From: Jimgerdemannia flammicorona
Lineage: Eukaryota > Mucoromycota > Endogonomycetes > Endogonales > Endogonaceae
Direction: 5' to 3'
Assembly: GCA_003990745.1 (NCBI GenBank)
Contig: RBNI01002540.1
Location: forward strand, 1-18,200
DNA length: 18,200 nt
The notes below the pieces were generated by a model. The model was not told where the DNA came from. It did no database searches and saw only the letters and a program-made list of their open reading frames with translations. The position numbers and the translations under genes were made by a program. Of this stretch, positions 8,244 through 17,523 are shown piece by piece; position 1 is the stretch's first letter; each line of letters opens with the position of its first letter.

Positions 8244-9293
8244 ATGATGACATCAGTACAGGAGACAGCCTTTCCTTACAAGCCACCAGATCAGAGCATA
8301 AGAAGATTATACAGTATACAAGATGAGCAATGATGACCAACTGTAAGTCATTGTGACCACAATATAGGCATCTTGAGGAATATAAAAGAAGGATCAAGGA
8401 ATTACAGTAGCAGCAACCCAACAAGACCCACTAATCCCAAAATAGCCCAAAGACTTACTATAATCAAAATACCTACTGCTTGCCAAACCTCAAGGTCAAG
8501 GAACCACCAAGGCACCTCAGTTGAAGAAAGGATATTCCAAGACATCAGAAGAGCCATGAGGACCTGCACAAGAAGGACTTCTAGTGTCAACCTGGGTACT
8601 GGTGATTCTTATCATTATATCCTCTACTACTATGAAATGGAAACAAGGATCACCATTGCTACTGAATGTCTCCAAATATGGCAGGAGTATGAAATAGAAA
8701 ACCTCCTCTACCAGGAGTTCCCACAGGCCAGCCCTCAAGAGTTACAAGATATCACTCTCATGGATATATACAAAATAAGGACAGCTAAGAAGATCTATCA
8801 GATCTTCAGGCAGGCACTATAGTTGATCCCCAACTTAGAGTATGTTAGAGTCTCAGACTTCAGAGACCTGTCAGCCCACTATATCAATGCACTAGAAGCC
8901 AGGGTAGCTACAGAAGCCCAGTCCACTATCACTCTCAATAGTGATAAAGTAGAAGACTTCTGGCATCCCATCCTCCAGAACAACCCAGACCAATTTCTGC
9001 AAGGATTGATCTCAGCATTCCAAGGTCCAAGCATCCAGGTTAGACCTCTCCAAGACCCCACATTTGTTCTCTATTTTGTAGAAGAGAATCTCATAGATTG
9101 GAGAGCCTCCAATTTCCCTACTGAATGTGATGACATCATTGGTGATGACATCATCCTGTGCAACATATGTGAAATATGTGACCTATGTGATGACAATGAG
9201 ATGGACAAAACATTTGTGGACCTCATCTCTTTTGAAGACATCCTGACCTCAGATGAGGATAAAGTTCCTATGGTCCTAAACATTCTGCTCTAA
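8244..9293 (+). pseudogene. U3-encoded reading frame, 3' LTR copy (about 350 codons)
   Basis: One frame runs from ATG 8244, 18 bases into the LTR, to TAA 9291-9293 with only three internal stops: TGA TGA at 8331-8336 and TAG at 8820-8822. The TAG is TGG in the 5' LTR. The tandem TGA is in both copies and could be two former CGA codons. A shorter option starts at ATG 8556 (246 codons counting the stop). The predicted protein has a Ser/Arg/Gln-rich N-terminus, a helix-prone middle (SVEERIFQDIRRAM, ATECLQIWQEYEIENLLYQ), then FWHPILQNNPDQFLQGLI and an acidic C-terminus (CDDIIGDDII). No family is recognised. It lies before the TATA box (9550) and poly(A) signal (9577), so within U3, like the MMTV superantigen frame in position only. 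In the element's genomic RNA it would be the last frame. Confidence 0.65.
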
Positions 9294-9549
9294 AGTCCCT
9301 TAGTTACACTGAATTATGCTGGCACTCTTTTCCTATATAACAGCTATTCCTCCACTGGTATTCTGATGTAACTCAGAATTATTTCAACACCATTTTCCTG
9401 TATCACTGAAATTATACCAGCATCCTGAACCTGTGCAACCATTAGTGCCAACACTGGAACTTAGCAGTTTTCTGTATTCTGGTATTTTATTTTAGTTATT
9501 GGAATTTATATTTAGCTTTATATCCTAGCAACCATTGAATTATATTTTG

Positions 9550-9582
9550 TATAAATACCCCTCTTATTTCCTCTGAAATAAA
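9550..9582 (+). promoter_or_regulatory. 3' LTR TATA box and poly(A) signal
   Basis: TATAAATA 9550-9557 and AATAAA 9577-9582, at the same places as in the 5' LTR. In this copy the poly(A) signal would end the element's transcript, downstream of the U3 frame. Confidence 0.6.
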
Positions 9583-9790
9583 GTCAGTTCCTCTCAGTAC
9601 AATATATACAATTCCTTACAAGCAATCTAAGAGATAACAAGACAGTTTAAAGATAAGAAGTTTGAGGACTATAAGACCTTGGGAAGGCACTCCAATAAAA
9701 ACTTGCTTATAACAAACTTGAGTTAGTCTAAGAGATACATCTTGAAGAGAATCTGATGTATTTGAAGGACTCAGCAACCACTATATAACA

Positions 9791-9794
9791 TTAT
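9791..9794 (+). repeat. Right target-site duplication TTAT
   Basis: Pairs with 1651-1654 and fixes the outer edge of the 3' LTR at 9790. Confidence 0.6.
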
Positions 9795-10088
9795 ATGCAA
9801 TTTGAAGTACCATTATACCTAATATCTAAAGGTAATTCTTTGGAGCATCAATATTTGACAAAGTGTGATCAATAATATATATATATAGAAATAGTACTTC
9901 TGGAGGAAGTTGGAGATCTTAGTAGATAAAACAATCCAATTTACAAGAATTCAGCAGTGGGCTGAGCCAATATATGACTGTGTATCCATGTACTTAAGAT
10001 CTAGATTGTATTCAATCTGATTATATTTTAAATATAAGTAATACAATAATTAATTCCAACTCAAAATATTGATAGATTTGATAACAGA
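9795..10088. other. Pre-existing DNA between the gypsy element and the LINE
   Basis: AT-rich, with short frames only. It includes a (TA) run at about 9872-9885. Its right end (10050-10099) may hold the end of the minus-strand frame described at 15861-16093. Confidence 0.55.
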
Positions 10089-10099
10089 ATTGCTCACCT
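10089..10099 (+). repeat. Left target-site duplication of the LINE (decayed)
   Basis: ATTGCTCACCT here matches ATTACTCATCT at 15860-15870, directly after the poly(A), with two transitions. This fits a LINE target duplication and puts the LINE 5' end at 10100. It is a short imperfect match, so tentative. Confidence 0.45.
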
Positions 10100-10184
10100 G
10101 TGTACCTTTCACTAGTAACATTCAGGTGATACAAGACTCAGACAATACTTTTCACAACATTTTTGGTGAAAGAAGACTATCAAC

Positions 10185-12090
10185 ATGGACAGTAATGAAC
10201 ATACTAGTGAGCATGTCAGCCAGGGGGACAGCAGTGCCTTCGACTGGCAGCATGTAGAGAGGAGGTAGAGAGATAGTTTGGGGATGCCAGAGCCTTTTAT
10301 GGCTGGCTGTGGCATTGGTGGTGGAGGGAGGGGCAGATTGAGGCAATAAGGAGGGGGGAGGAAAACCTTTACTGACAAGGTCAAGATGGGGAGAATGGCA
10401 TCTGGTCTGGATAATTGGTTGGGACTGGGGAAGGTGTCAATGGCTTCAGTTAGAGGACAGGGAGGGGCTCCCATGGGAGGTTCGGACAGTAGGAGGAGGG
10501 AGAGAGTAGGGGCTGGAGATGTGACTACTGATGGAGCTGTGATAGGGGATCTGAAAAAAAATCCAGATGTGATAGTTGTTGGTAGATCAGGACAGAGGGA
10601 GGGTACAAGGCCTGGGGACCTAGCAGATGGCATAACTGGTATAGTATCAGCACTATTACTCAAAAAGTCAAGGTCAGAATTCACTGTCACATATACTTCT
10701 GAGGCTTAGTGGTGACTACAAGGATGATTTTGGGGCTGGTGGCATAGGAGGCAAAGGGGGTGGCTTTGGTGAAGTTCTTGAAGGGAAAAGAAGGGATTGA
10801 GATTGGATTTGAGAAAGAGGTATTGATGTTGGAGGCTATGGAAAAGGGGATAATAGTGAGTAGAGTGGTGGTTCCTATGGCTAGATGTATGTGCTGGGAC
10901 CCCCAAGTGGTACAGTTGATGGTGTTGGATCTTCCTACAGTGTCAAGAGAGAGGACCAGAGAGCTGATTATAGAGGTGGTCAAGGAGTATGAGGAGATTG
11001 TGGACATTGAGTTCAGAGTCTGAGAGGATACTGAACTCTGGACAGAAGATATTGATATCAGAGTGAGGCTGACTGGAAGAGAGAATACAGAGAAGATGAG
11101 GGACTGGCCAGCAACTCTTAAGTGAAGCCTAGTTGAATGCAAGGTCTTGTGGGTAAAAGGGATGCCAGAGGAGGAAGAGGACTTGCTGGAGGCTCTCAAG
11201 AATCTGGCAGAAGCAGTAGAGAGAAGAAGATTGGCTTGAAAGGAGTATAAAGCCAAGATGGTGGTGGAGATTATAGATGGAAAGAGGATTAGGATGGACA
11301 AGGTGGCCTGAGAGAAGATGTAGGGGAGGCAAATCCAGAAGGGGCTGTTGGAGAAATTGGGAGATAGTGTAGTAGGTAGTGGAGTAGGTAAAGGTGGTAC
11401 TGGGTTGAGAGAGAGTGCCTGGGCTGGGGAGTGCAGGCTGGCTCAGGGTGTGGTACAAGGTGGATCAGTGAGGAGAGATGGGGCAGTGTAGAGGAGGATG
11501 CTGAAATCAGAGAGGGAGTATACCCTCAATATGATGTCCTGGATGAGGCAGGTAGTGAGGAGGAACTCCTGGATGTGCTGAAAGAGGAGTGGGATGAGTC
11601 AGGGAGGAGGAGAGCTTTGGTAGACCCTGTGGTGGGAGTTGAAAGGGTTGCTCAGAGTGTTGCCAAGGTGGTAGATAAAGAGAAGTAGCTGTAGAAGACT
11701 CTGAAGGGGAGCTGGGGGGAGAGGACTTCCAGGTTCTAAGTGATAGGCACTGGGAGGAAATTCTCCATGGTGAGGAGGTGCCAAAAAAGATTAGAAATGA
11801 GATCCTGGGAGTGCTCTTGGAGTTGGAGAAGTATCAGGTTGATGATCAGAGAGGAGACCCTTTGAGGGATTACAAATGACCAGGTAGTATACTTGTGGGA
11901 ATTGAGAAAGGGGTTGGAGAAGTGGAGATTGGTATACATAGATTATCAGGCAGAAATGGAGGTGGTGGATGGAGTGGAGTGTTAGGAAATCTTGGAAGCA
12001 CTGGATGCTCAGGCTGTAGTAGAGGAGGAGTTAGAAGTGGAGTGGCACTTGGAGCTGGCTAGTGATGAGATGAGCATGGAGTACTAGGAT
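10185..12090 (+). pseudogene. LINE ORF1 (degenerate)
   Basis: Starts at ATG 10185 (MDSNEHTSEHVSQGD) and runs with a TAG near 10266 and a TAA into the open stretch 10386-10709. It shifts frame to 10760-11023 (VKFLKGKEGIEIGFEKEVLM, DLPTVSRERTRELIIEVV), continues past TGA codons, and shifts again to 11431-11688 and on to about 12090 (EVPKKIRNEILGVLLELEKY in one frame, ALDAQAVVEEELEVEWHLEL in another). The product is Gly/Arg-rich at the N-terminus and acidic, probably coiled, later. I find no clear CCHC knuckle. By position it should be the RNA-binding ORF1 protein; the identity rests on place, not on a motif. Confidence 0.65.
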
Positions 12091-12123
12091 GGGTTCTCAA
12101 TATCAAACATTATTCAATATGAA

Positions 12124-13000
12124 CAGTATACATAACTAGAATCTTTTCTTTGAATGTGAATGAGTTGAGGGGTATGGTGTGGTGAAGGAATATCTTTTTC
12201 TAGTTGAAGGGGTTGGATGTAGATCTTTTCTTACTACAGGATGTATAATATGAGGTAGATGTGGATTTACAAGACTAGACTAGAGAATGGGGTGGGGCAG
12301 CTATAGACTGGGCAGGTGGGCATTCTGGTTTGAAAGGGGATGGGAGACATTGGGGATATTGGACATTGAGGGAGTAGGTTGGTGTGGGGAGTATAGAAGA
12401 GGCCTGGGTAGAACCCTTTGACTATTGGGTTATATTATTACCCAGCTGAGAGAGAAATGTGTAAATTGGATCAGAGACTTGAGAGAGGCTGATATTATGG
12501 GTGAGGCAGAGATTGATTGCCTGGGAGGTGATTTCAATATGGTGTATAATAATGGGGTGGACAGGACTGATGGTGAGAGAGGAATGAGAGGTAGAAGTGG
12601 TGGGTTGAATGATTGGATAGAGATTGAGAGGTTGAGCTCTTTGGTTGACTCAGGGTGACAGTTCTGAGTGGATCGCTGAATTTATACTCACTGGGTGGCA
12701 GGGCTGGGCTCCAGGATTGACTGGGTATTGATGGCAGAGTACTGGGGAGTGAATGTCTGGGATACACTGGAGGTGATTTGGTACCTGTAGTTGGATCACT
12801 GGTGTCTGATAGGAAGTGGGAGATTTGGAGAAAGTGGGAATGGGCCTAGATATTGGCAATTGAATTCTTCTTTGTTGGAGGATGGTTCCTTATAGATGGA
12901 CTGGAAGATGGAAGTTATTGCAAAGATTGGTAGGTGGTGGGAGTAGGGATTGGTAATTGGGGATCACTGGCAGCAGCTGAGATCGAGTGCTCAGAGATAC
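12124..13000 (+). other. APE-type endonuclease domain of LINE ORF2
   Basis: The N-terminus reads ITRIFSLNVNELRGM, matching the usual W/S-x-N-V-N-G-L-R motif, then LDVDLFLLQD (usually LQE) and EWGGAAIDWAGGHSGLKG. The catalytic GGDFN is at about 12524-12541, followed by DR as usual, then SRIDWVLM. The final motif reads LDHW at 12791-12802 where SDH is expected: Ser to Leu, TTG from TCG, a CpG loss. GPRYWQLNSSLL at about 12843 is the typical strand after SDH. Stops lie throughout. Confidence 0.88.
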
Positions 13001-13499
13001 TGGAGGGAGGCAGGGAAAGAAAGGAGTGTTCAGCAGTGGTAGTGAGTGCTATGGGCTTCATGGAGATTGGCAGTACTTCTGGGGAGGTGAGTGGGGTTGC
13101 TGGAGGATTGGGGGGCAGCCAATTGGCAAATTCTGTAGATACAAAAAGAAGTAGATGAGCTAAAGAAAGAGTTATGAATGGAGGAAGAGGTTCAGCTGAA
13201 GGGAATAGTGGTGAGGTTGTAGTGGCAGGGGTTGGAGGAGGGGGAGAGGCCCACTAGATTTCTTTCATGGTTGCTCTAAGCTCAGAGAACCAGGCAGCAG
13301 TGGGATGGTATTTTGGATGAGGATGGGGAGATGGTGCAGGGACTCCTAAGATTTTGGAATTGCTGAAAACTCACTGGGGGAATTTATGAAGGGGATGAGA
13401 ATGCCCTCAACATTGAATGGCAGTTGGAGGATTGGCATCTAGACCTAGCTCTGGGCCTGGGGATACTGAGAGACTCAGTGTGGGGGGAGGAAGTATGCA

Positions 13500-14420
13500 A
13501 GGTCTTGGCTTTGACAAGTAAGGGGATAGCTCCTGGAGAGGATAGACTTCCCTGGGATTTTTGAAAGAAGATGGCTAGAGTGGAGGTGGTATTGGAAGAG
13601 ATAACAGCAATGAGTAATGAGGTCCTTTGATATGGAACTTAGATTGGGGACCAGTGCCTAGGGCTGGTCTCCTTGCTCTATAAGAATAAGAGGAGAAGAG
13701 AAGATTAGAAGAACTAGCAGCCAATCATGCTCCTTAACATGGACTGCAAGCTGGTGATAAAGATCTTAGTGATTAGGCTGTAGGGGATCACTCAGCAGAT
13801 ACTAGGAGTGGAGCAGAGGGGATTTGTTAGTGGTTGGTTGATCTAAGATAGAACTGCCTGGGTCCATGGAGTGATTGAAGGAGCTCAGACAGCTGGGGTT
13901 GATGGCCAGTTAGTGTTTCTGGATCAGAAGAAGGTATATGACAGAGTGAGGAGGGTCTGGCTGGAGGGAGTGCTGAAATGTGTGAGAGTTCCTCCAGAGT
14001 TCAGGAGGTCATTAATCAGTCTATTGGAAAACAGTCAAGCAGTATTAGTGGTGAATGGACACAGGGGTGTGACTTTTCCACTAGGTTGTGGAGTGCTACA
14101 AGGGGATCCTTTGTCACCCATCCTATATGCCCTTTCCTTAGAGCCCCTATTGGATAGGATCTAGCATCGAATTGGGGGTTTGGATATTTTGGGAATTAAC
14201 TGAAAGGTGGGGGCTTTTGCAGATAACATAGTGGTTGGACTGGGTTCATTAGAGGATATAGAGGAATTAAGAAGGACTGTGGAATGGTATGAGAGGAGCT
14301 CAGGTGCTAAACTCAACTGGTACAAATATGAGACTCTGATGCTAGGCAGCAGAATAGTTGGCAGTGATATGATTGGAACAGTAGTTCCAGCAGGAGAACC
14401 AGTCTGATACTTGGGGATCT
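13500..14420 (+). other. Reverse transcriptase domain of LINE ORF2
   Basis: Motifs in order: LVSLLYKNKRR; QPIMLLNMDCKLVIKILVIR (with TAG where Trp is expected just before); VEQRGFVSGWLI-DRTA; FLDQKKVYDRV with the first catalytic Asp at 13922-13924; VLQGDPLSPILYALSLEPLL near 14090-14150; and AFADN at 14213-14227, where AFADD is expected. The Asn codon AAC (14225-14227) replaces GAC by TpG to TpA, killing the active site. SSGAKLNWYKYE follows, as in LINE RTs. Confidence 0.93.
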
Positions 14421-15179
14421 ACTTTTCAGTATATGGGTCCCTTTTGCCCCATGCATGGTGGGAATAGTAGCTACTAGTATGGGGGAATGTTCTCTTGAGG
14501 TAGGGTGGTTGGTATATATCCTTGGCAGAAAGGGTGATGGTGCTGAATGTATATTGGCTGCCAAAGCTATAATATGTGGGGTATTATCTGGACTTTCTGA
14601 CATGGGTGGTCAGGTGACTTCTGAAAATAGCAAGATCATGAATTTGGGCCAGGTGGTGAAGTCAGATAGATTGGGAGGTTCTGACTTTGCCTGTTGACAG
14701 AGGTGGGCTAGACTTAGTAGACTTTATCAAGTATCTATATTGCCTGAGAGCATGATGGCTGAAGAGAGTGTGCAAGTTACAAGGCCAGGAGTGGGTACCA
14801 CTCATGCAGAGGGTGTGGAAAGTCTAGTACTCCCCTTGTGGAGTGACTGGTGACCTGCTTGTGATGGTGGCCATGGATGGGAGCAAGAGGATATGTTATA
14901 AAGGTTTTTGGTGAGGAGTGGTGGATAGTATAAGGAGAATTAGACTTTGGTGGAGGGGTGGTAAAGGAGAGGAGGACTGGGGACCACAGATATAGAGATG
15001 GGACTGGCTACTGCTGAGAGGTATATTGGTGGAGGATTTTCAGCTTGGTGATAAAATAGAATATATACAAGAGCTCAGGGAGGACATGTGGTCTGAAGCA
15101 TAGCAAAGAGTAGGGATTGGCAAAGAGTGGGACTGGAATGGTGTTTGGCTTTGGGGCAAGAGAGTGATGCAGTAGCTTC

Positions 15180-15370
15180 CTCCTAAGTTCTGGGTAGTCT
15201 GGTGGAGATTCCTAAGGCAGAATGTGATGCTGAACTATCAGTCAGAGCACTTGGTGACAGATGGCACATTTGAGTATAAGGAATGTATAGACATTGACCA
15301 GGAGGGGAGAGTGATACAAATGTCTGAACATTGGCTAGAAGAGTGTGAAGTTTTGGGGGAGTTTTGGTAC
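15180..15370 (+). other. LINE ORF2 C-terminal zinc-finger-like segment
   Basis: Reads PPKFWVVWWRFLRQNVML, then YKECIDID ... SEHWLEECEVLGEFW. This follows the pattern of the RT-associated C-terminal finger: Trp-rich lead, Cys pair, Glu, His-Leu/Trp, Cys, Trp. The second Cys of the first pair is not visible, so it may be lost. Confidence 0.65.
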
Positions 15371-15836
15371 AGTATTACTAGCAGACTGAGATTGCAGCCC
15401 CTGGTGGGGGGGGAAGGAGGGAGATGGGGGGACCTCCAGCATAGGTCAGTGGACAGAGTTGGGAATGAATAGTTGACCTTGGGATGGGCTCTAGTAATTT
15501 GGATAGGGCTGGCTGGTCATTAGCTTCATGTCTTTAAGGAGGGCCAGCAGGTTGTAGTTAGAGCTAAGGTAGTATGTTGAAAATGGTTAATACTTGACAT
15601 TTTGAATGGTTGGTGGAGAGGGTGGAGATTGGGTGGGGGGGGCTGTTAGAATCTGGTGAAATATATTTGCAAGAAGAGTGAAGGGAGGGTTCAGATAGTG
15701 AGTGGTTGGATTGTTCTTTGGTAGAGAGAGATAGAGAGTAGAGAGAGGGATTCAAGGGACATTGGCTGAGGGGTTGTGGGTACATATGCATTATCTTTTA
15801 TAGATTGAGTGGTAATAAATAGAAGTCTGAGTGACT

Positions 15837-15860
15837 AAAAAAAAAAAAAAAAAAAAAAAA
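15837..15860 (+). repeat. Poly(A) tail of the LINE
   Basis: 24 consecutive A residues directly before the right target duplication. An uninterrupted tail on such a mutated element is expected where decay acts on cytosines, since A-runs are not substrates. Confidence 0.9.
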
Positions 15861-15870
15861 TTACTCATCT
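15860..15870 (+). repeat. Right target-site duplication of the LINE (decayed)
   Basis: ATTACTCATCT, partner of 10089-10099. Its first A may belong to the tail. Confidence 0.45.
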
Positions 15871-16093
15871 CTAATTCTTTCAAATACTTATAATAATCCC
15901 TTGAGTCATTGTTATCAACTATTGCTGGGAATGTAATTTCATTATACTGTAAATATATATTTGCCAATCTATTAGATTGGAGAGAACATCTTAGAATAGA
16001 TATCATTGGTTTCTTAAGTTAGTCTTTCTGATGAACATGGGTACACCATGTCTGGTTTTGAATAAATTGCCCTTCAAAGCCAGGTCTTATGTT
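15861..16093 (-). pseudogene. Minus-strand reading frame split by the LINE
   Basis: Read on the minus strand, a frame is open from 16093 to the LINE edge with one TAA (16019-16021). It includes FEGQFIQNQTWCTHVHQKD, MISILRCSLQSNRLANIYL and DYYKYLKELEMSN. If the LINE and one target duplication are removed, the frame continues without shift at 10099 down to a TAA at 10050-10052 (SVIKSINILSWN). That continuity supports both the target duplication and an older reading frame. I do not recognise the protein, and AT-rich chance openness is possible. Confidence 0.35.
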
Positions 16094-16205
16094 TCAGAAA
16101 TATCCTTTGCCCATAGATGCTACTCAGATGAAGATATCATTATTTGAAAGTGTACATCAGATAAAAATCTGTTATATTAACTCAATTAGTAATATTATCA
16201 GAGTA

Positions 16206-16222
16206 CCCCCCCCCTCCCCTCC
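16206..16222 (+). repeat. Short C-rich homopolymer tract
   Basis: Nine C, T, four C, T, two C, in otherwise very AT-rich DNA. No function is assigned. Confidence 0.8.
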
Positions 16223-16751
16223 TTTGAAGTAGATAACTAGAACAGCATAGCATATCTGCCATTTACACCCAATTTTGTAGTAGGTATAATTAGTTGCAAT
16301 CTAATGGTAAATCTGTTTTACTGTTAATTGTCTTTGAGATATTAAAATTACTTATACAATTAGAGTATTATATTTGAATAGTGGTTTTGTATTTAAGATC
16401 TGAGGAGTAGATAGAATATATAATGGGCAAAGAGTGTGCTTCATTATGGTCAAAGTGATATCAAATTGAAAAAATAGAATGGTATTTATAAGCTGTGGAA
16501 TAAGAGTACATATTGATTTGCTATTGACTATTTGTATAATATATTGCTATCAGAACTAAAAATCTCACAGAAGAGATTGAATCTCTCAATAAGTTATATG
16601 TAGATTATAATGATTGTTCATGACTAGATTATTAGAATATTATAAATTTCTATTTTGCTATTGGAGACAAATGACTGTCTAGTATATTTGAACCTATGGC
16701 ATATATGTTTTTTTTTTTCAATAGGTCAATATTCTCAATAACAAATCAATA

Positions 16752-16781
16752 ATTTAGCCATTTGTCAACCAATGGCTAAAT
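16752..16781. repeat. Perfect 11-bp inverted repeat
   Basis: ATTTAGCCATT (16752-16762) and AATGGCTAAAT (16771-16781) around an 8-base loop. It may be a small palindrome or the remains of element ends. Confidence 0.7.
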
Positions 16782-17114
16782 AATCTACATAAGATTACCA
16801 AGTCATCTTCTAGTGTTTAAGGGGAAAAAAAAAGCTAATTATAGAGAATAAATGTATAATTATTCTTATATATTTATTTATATTTATGATTAATCATATA
16901 TATTTGACATATATAAATTTTAGAATTAATACTTAGTAAAAACCACTATTAGATTTAATGTAATTTATATGAAAGCAAAATTAAAGTACTCTGGCCAGCA
17001 TTATTCTTTCAGATGTTATATATATTTGGCAAAATATAGCTCTGTAACTATGTGTAGATATATTTGATATACCATATTACAGAGTTTAAATATATAATTA
17101 CTGACAAATAGCTA

Positions 17115-17185
17115 AGAGATTAACTATTGAAAAGATATTTTATAAAGTAGAATTTCAAGATATGATGAGCTGATCAGATCTCATT
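17115..17185 (+). repeat. Left arm of a 71-bp inverted repeat
   Basis: The reverse complement equals 17378-17448 at 67 of 71 positions. All four differences are transitions. The arms are separated by 192 bases and could fold into a long hairpin. Confidence 0.88.
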
Positions 17186-17307
17186 ATTAGTAAAATTGAT
17201 TATACTTTCAGTTTATATAAATGATTATATAATAAATGAATTATATGATCAATATTGGTTTGGTATGTTTGATAATTGATGATAATGATTATATATATTT
17301 ATTATAT

Positions 17308-17382
17308 AATATTTCTAATTATATAGAATACAATTTCTAAATTTCTAAAATTTGGTTAGCATAAAATGCCATCTGCCAATGA
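17308..17382 (-). repeat. Right copy of the inverted repeat shared with 713-789
   Basis: On the minus strand it reads TCATTGGCAGATGGCATTTT and so on, pairing with 713-789. It lies in the loop of the 71-bp hairpin and abuts its right arm. The other end of the MITE seen on the left is not clear here. Confidence 0.7.
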
Positions 17383-17448
17383 GATCTGATTAGCTCATCA
17401 TATCTTGAAATTCTGCTTTATAAAATGTCTTTTCAATAGTTAATCCCT
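17378..17448 (+). repeat. Right arm of the 71-bp inverted repeat
   Basis: Partner of 17115-17185. Confidence 0.88.
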
Positions 17449-17523
17449 GTGAATTTATTATTTATTATATAATATAAGCTAATGTTGAAATCATTCTAAT
17501 AAATATACATAAGAATAAACACA

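Larger units (their letters stand above)
1655..9790 (+). mobile_element. Ty3/gypsy LTR retrotransposon, complete ends, inactivated
   Basis: The element is 8.1 kb with LTRs of 1564 and 1565 bp, TTAT target duplications, a primer-binding site at 3222 and a polypurine tract at 8216-8225. Domain order is NC knuckle, PR, dUTPase, RT, RNase H, IN, which is the Metaviridae order with an added dUTPase. All enzymes carry stops or frameshifts, and RT, PR, RNase H and the knuckle also carry key-residue changes. The two LTRs differ at roughly 8% of positions in the stretches I aligned by eye, almost all transitions, so the copy is not recent, though deamination inflates that figure. No capsid-coding region is visible. 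The organism's dUTPase-bearing gypsy elements may belong with those I recall being reported from basidiomycetes (not checked). Confidence 0.93.
8226..9790 (+). repeat. 3' LTR
   Basis: Begins TGTAACAGTG and ends TATAACA. It matches 1655-3218 with one net extra base. Differences from the 5' copy are almost all C/T or A/G. Several sites show TG in one LTR and CA in the other, the signature of an ancestral CG lost on opposite strands. Confidence 0.95.
12124..15580 (+). pseudogene. LINE ORF2 (endonuclease-reverse transcriptase)
   Basis: ORF2 nicks the target DNA and reverse-transcribes the LINE RNA there. The first part is in one frame from about 12124, and from about 12425 to TGA 15578-15580 it stays in a single other frame broken by many stops. 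Domains in order are endonuclease (12124-13000), RT (about 13500-14420), and a Trp-rich C-terminal part with a zinc-finger-like end (15180-15370). Length of about 1150 codons is normal for fungal LINE ORF2. Neither the endonuclease nor the RT can be functional in this copy. Confidence 0.9.
10100..15860 (+). mobile_element. LINE (APE-endonuclease type, Tad/L1-like), inactivated
   Basis: A 5.76-kb non-LTR element with a short 5' leader (about 85 bases), ORF1, ORF2 with endonuclease and RT, a 3' UTR of about 250 bases and a 24-A tail. The coding strand is strikingly G-rich and C-poor. Nonsense codons are mostly TGA, TAG and TAA at places where Arg CGA, Gln CAG/CAA or Trp TGG is expected. ORF2 stays in one frame over nearly 3 kb, so decay is by point change more than by indels. 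No RNase H domain is evident. Assignment to Tad or another clade needs a tree. Confidence 0.92.
16094..17114. other. AT-rich gene-free stretch
   Basis: Stops in every frame. It holds a C-rich tract (16206-16222), a perfect hairpin (16752-16781) and a 10-T run near 16709, and nothing else I can support. Confidence 0.6.

Noticed and set aside
8343..8348. GTAAGT as a 5' splice site in the LTR
   Set aside because: The 5' LTR has GTGAAT at the same place and I see no matching branch point and acceptor, so it is probably chance.
8381..8388. TATAAAAG as a second LTR promoter
   Set aside because: It lies within the U3 reading frame, is TATAAAG in the 5' LTR, and a start there would run the transcript into the poly(A) signal. 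The TATA at 2978/9550 with AATAAA just after fits better.
10112..11458. Several long minus-strand open frames rich in Pro, Ser, Leu and His
   Set aside because: They lie opposite the G-rich, C-poor LINE ORF1. Stops on that strand are rare for compositional reasons, and the plus strand carries the LINE coding signal.
16708..16725. Ten T followed by CAATAG as a 3' splice acceptor
   Set aside because: There is no coding frame on either side, and T-runs are common in this AT-rich DNA.
16752..16781. Hairpin as a rho-independent terminator
   Set aside because: The genome is plainly eukaryotic (LINE, gypsy elements, poly(A)) and no U-run follows, so it is listed only as an inverted repeat.
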